From positions 1 to 64,000 of the forward strand of contig NZ_BMYJ01000014.1 in NCBI RefSeq assembly GCF_014652215.1: a stretch of DNA of 64,000 nucleotides, in the 5' to 3' direction. The translations under genes and the position numbers were made by a program. The DNA comes from Neogemmobacter tilapiae. Lineage in GTDB: Bacteria; Pseudomonadota; Alphaproteobacteria; Rhodobacterales; Rhodobacteraceae. Numbering within the stretch: the stretch's first letter is position 1; the number at the start of each line of letters is the position of its first letter. Positions 63,013-64,000 of the stretch are shown piece after piece. A model generated the notes under the pieces. It was not told where the DNA came from. It ran no database searches and saw only the letters and a list, made by a program, of their open reading frames with translations.

Positions 63013-63045
63013 CGGCCCCAAGAGTGATCTTGGGGCCGCTTTGTT
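63013..63045 (-). terminator. Terminator hairpin between sulfotransferase and ctaD
   Basis: An 11-bp stem CGGCCCCAAGA / TCTTGGGGCCG (63013-63023 and 63028-63038) with a 4-base loop, 14 bases after the ctaD stop. On the minus strand it ends transcription of ctaD; the plus-strand side has a T-run (CTTTGTTT), so it may work in both directions. Confidence 0.85.
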
Positions 63046-63051
63046 TCGATC

Positions 63052-64000
<949 letters not shown>

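Overview
This 64-kb window looks like a chromosomal segment of a high-GC alphaproteobacterium of the Rhodobacteraceae (Rhodobacter/Paracoccus-like). The call rests on the housekeeping genes at the right (lepA, carA, hrpB, rpmB, aa3-type ctaD next to DUF2244 and a Stf0 sulfotransferase) and on alphaproteobacterial phage families (ParB-methylase fusions, DUF2924, DUF3489, DUF5681, P27 terminase). No species can be named from sequence alone.

Layout. (1) 1-12322 is a prophage- or phage-satellite-like module. A leftward block carries a packaging-type HTH protein, a ParB-like/DNA methylase fusion, a GIY-YIG-like protein, a primase-polymerase/helicase, an AlpA-like HTH, a sigma-like factor, a Com-like zinc finger and a 749-aa protein I cannot assign. 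A rightward block ends in DUF2924 and a large serine recombinase that is split by an IS6-family element. (2) 12323-13528 is gene-poor and holds repeated ATTCCCTGTT motifs and an IS6 remnant. (3) 13529-24926 holds a small exported protein and a 3560-aa RTX-type exoprotein with a Gly-rich stretch, about 20 repeats carrying DxDGDG calcium loops, DUF4214-like helices and seven RTX/HCBP-type modules. No type I exporter is nearby. (4) 24998-34935 is a second, decayed phage-like region: resolvase, DUF3489, P27 small terminase, DUF7220, a paralogue of the first HTH protein, IS21 and IS3 elements, two DUF5681 proteins, a second ParB-methylase and an intact DUF3489-DUF2924-recombinase cassette.

(5) From tRNA-Ser(GCT) at 35361-35450 onward the window is ordinary chromosome: an amino-acid/polyamine-type operon (aminotransferase, class III aminotransferase, glutamine-synthetase-like ligase), Ada, a CDF metal exporter, HrpB, L28, a copper-chaperone cluster, a divergent SDR/TetR pair, LepA, a UbiH-type hydroxylase, a HAD nucleotidase, a GntR regulator, a membrane glycosyltransferase, CarA, YqeY, a MerR-controlled small-membrane-protein operon and the 3' part of ctaD. 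It is interrupted once, at 51822-53500, by an AT-rich DUF2235 (Tle1-like) gene sitting beside a second, synonymously diverged copy of the lepA 3' end.

How it fits together: the left half has been reshaped repeatedly by mobile elements and by gain of a giant secreted protein; the right half is stable core genome with one small acquired toxin-like insertion. The best candidates for something undescribed are the repeat architecture of the RTX protein, the 749-aa phage-borne protein, the ATTCCCTGTT repeats downstream of the serine recombinase, and the lepA-tail duplication beside the DUF2235 gene.
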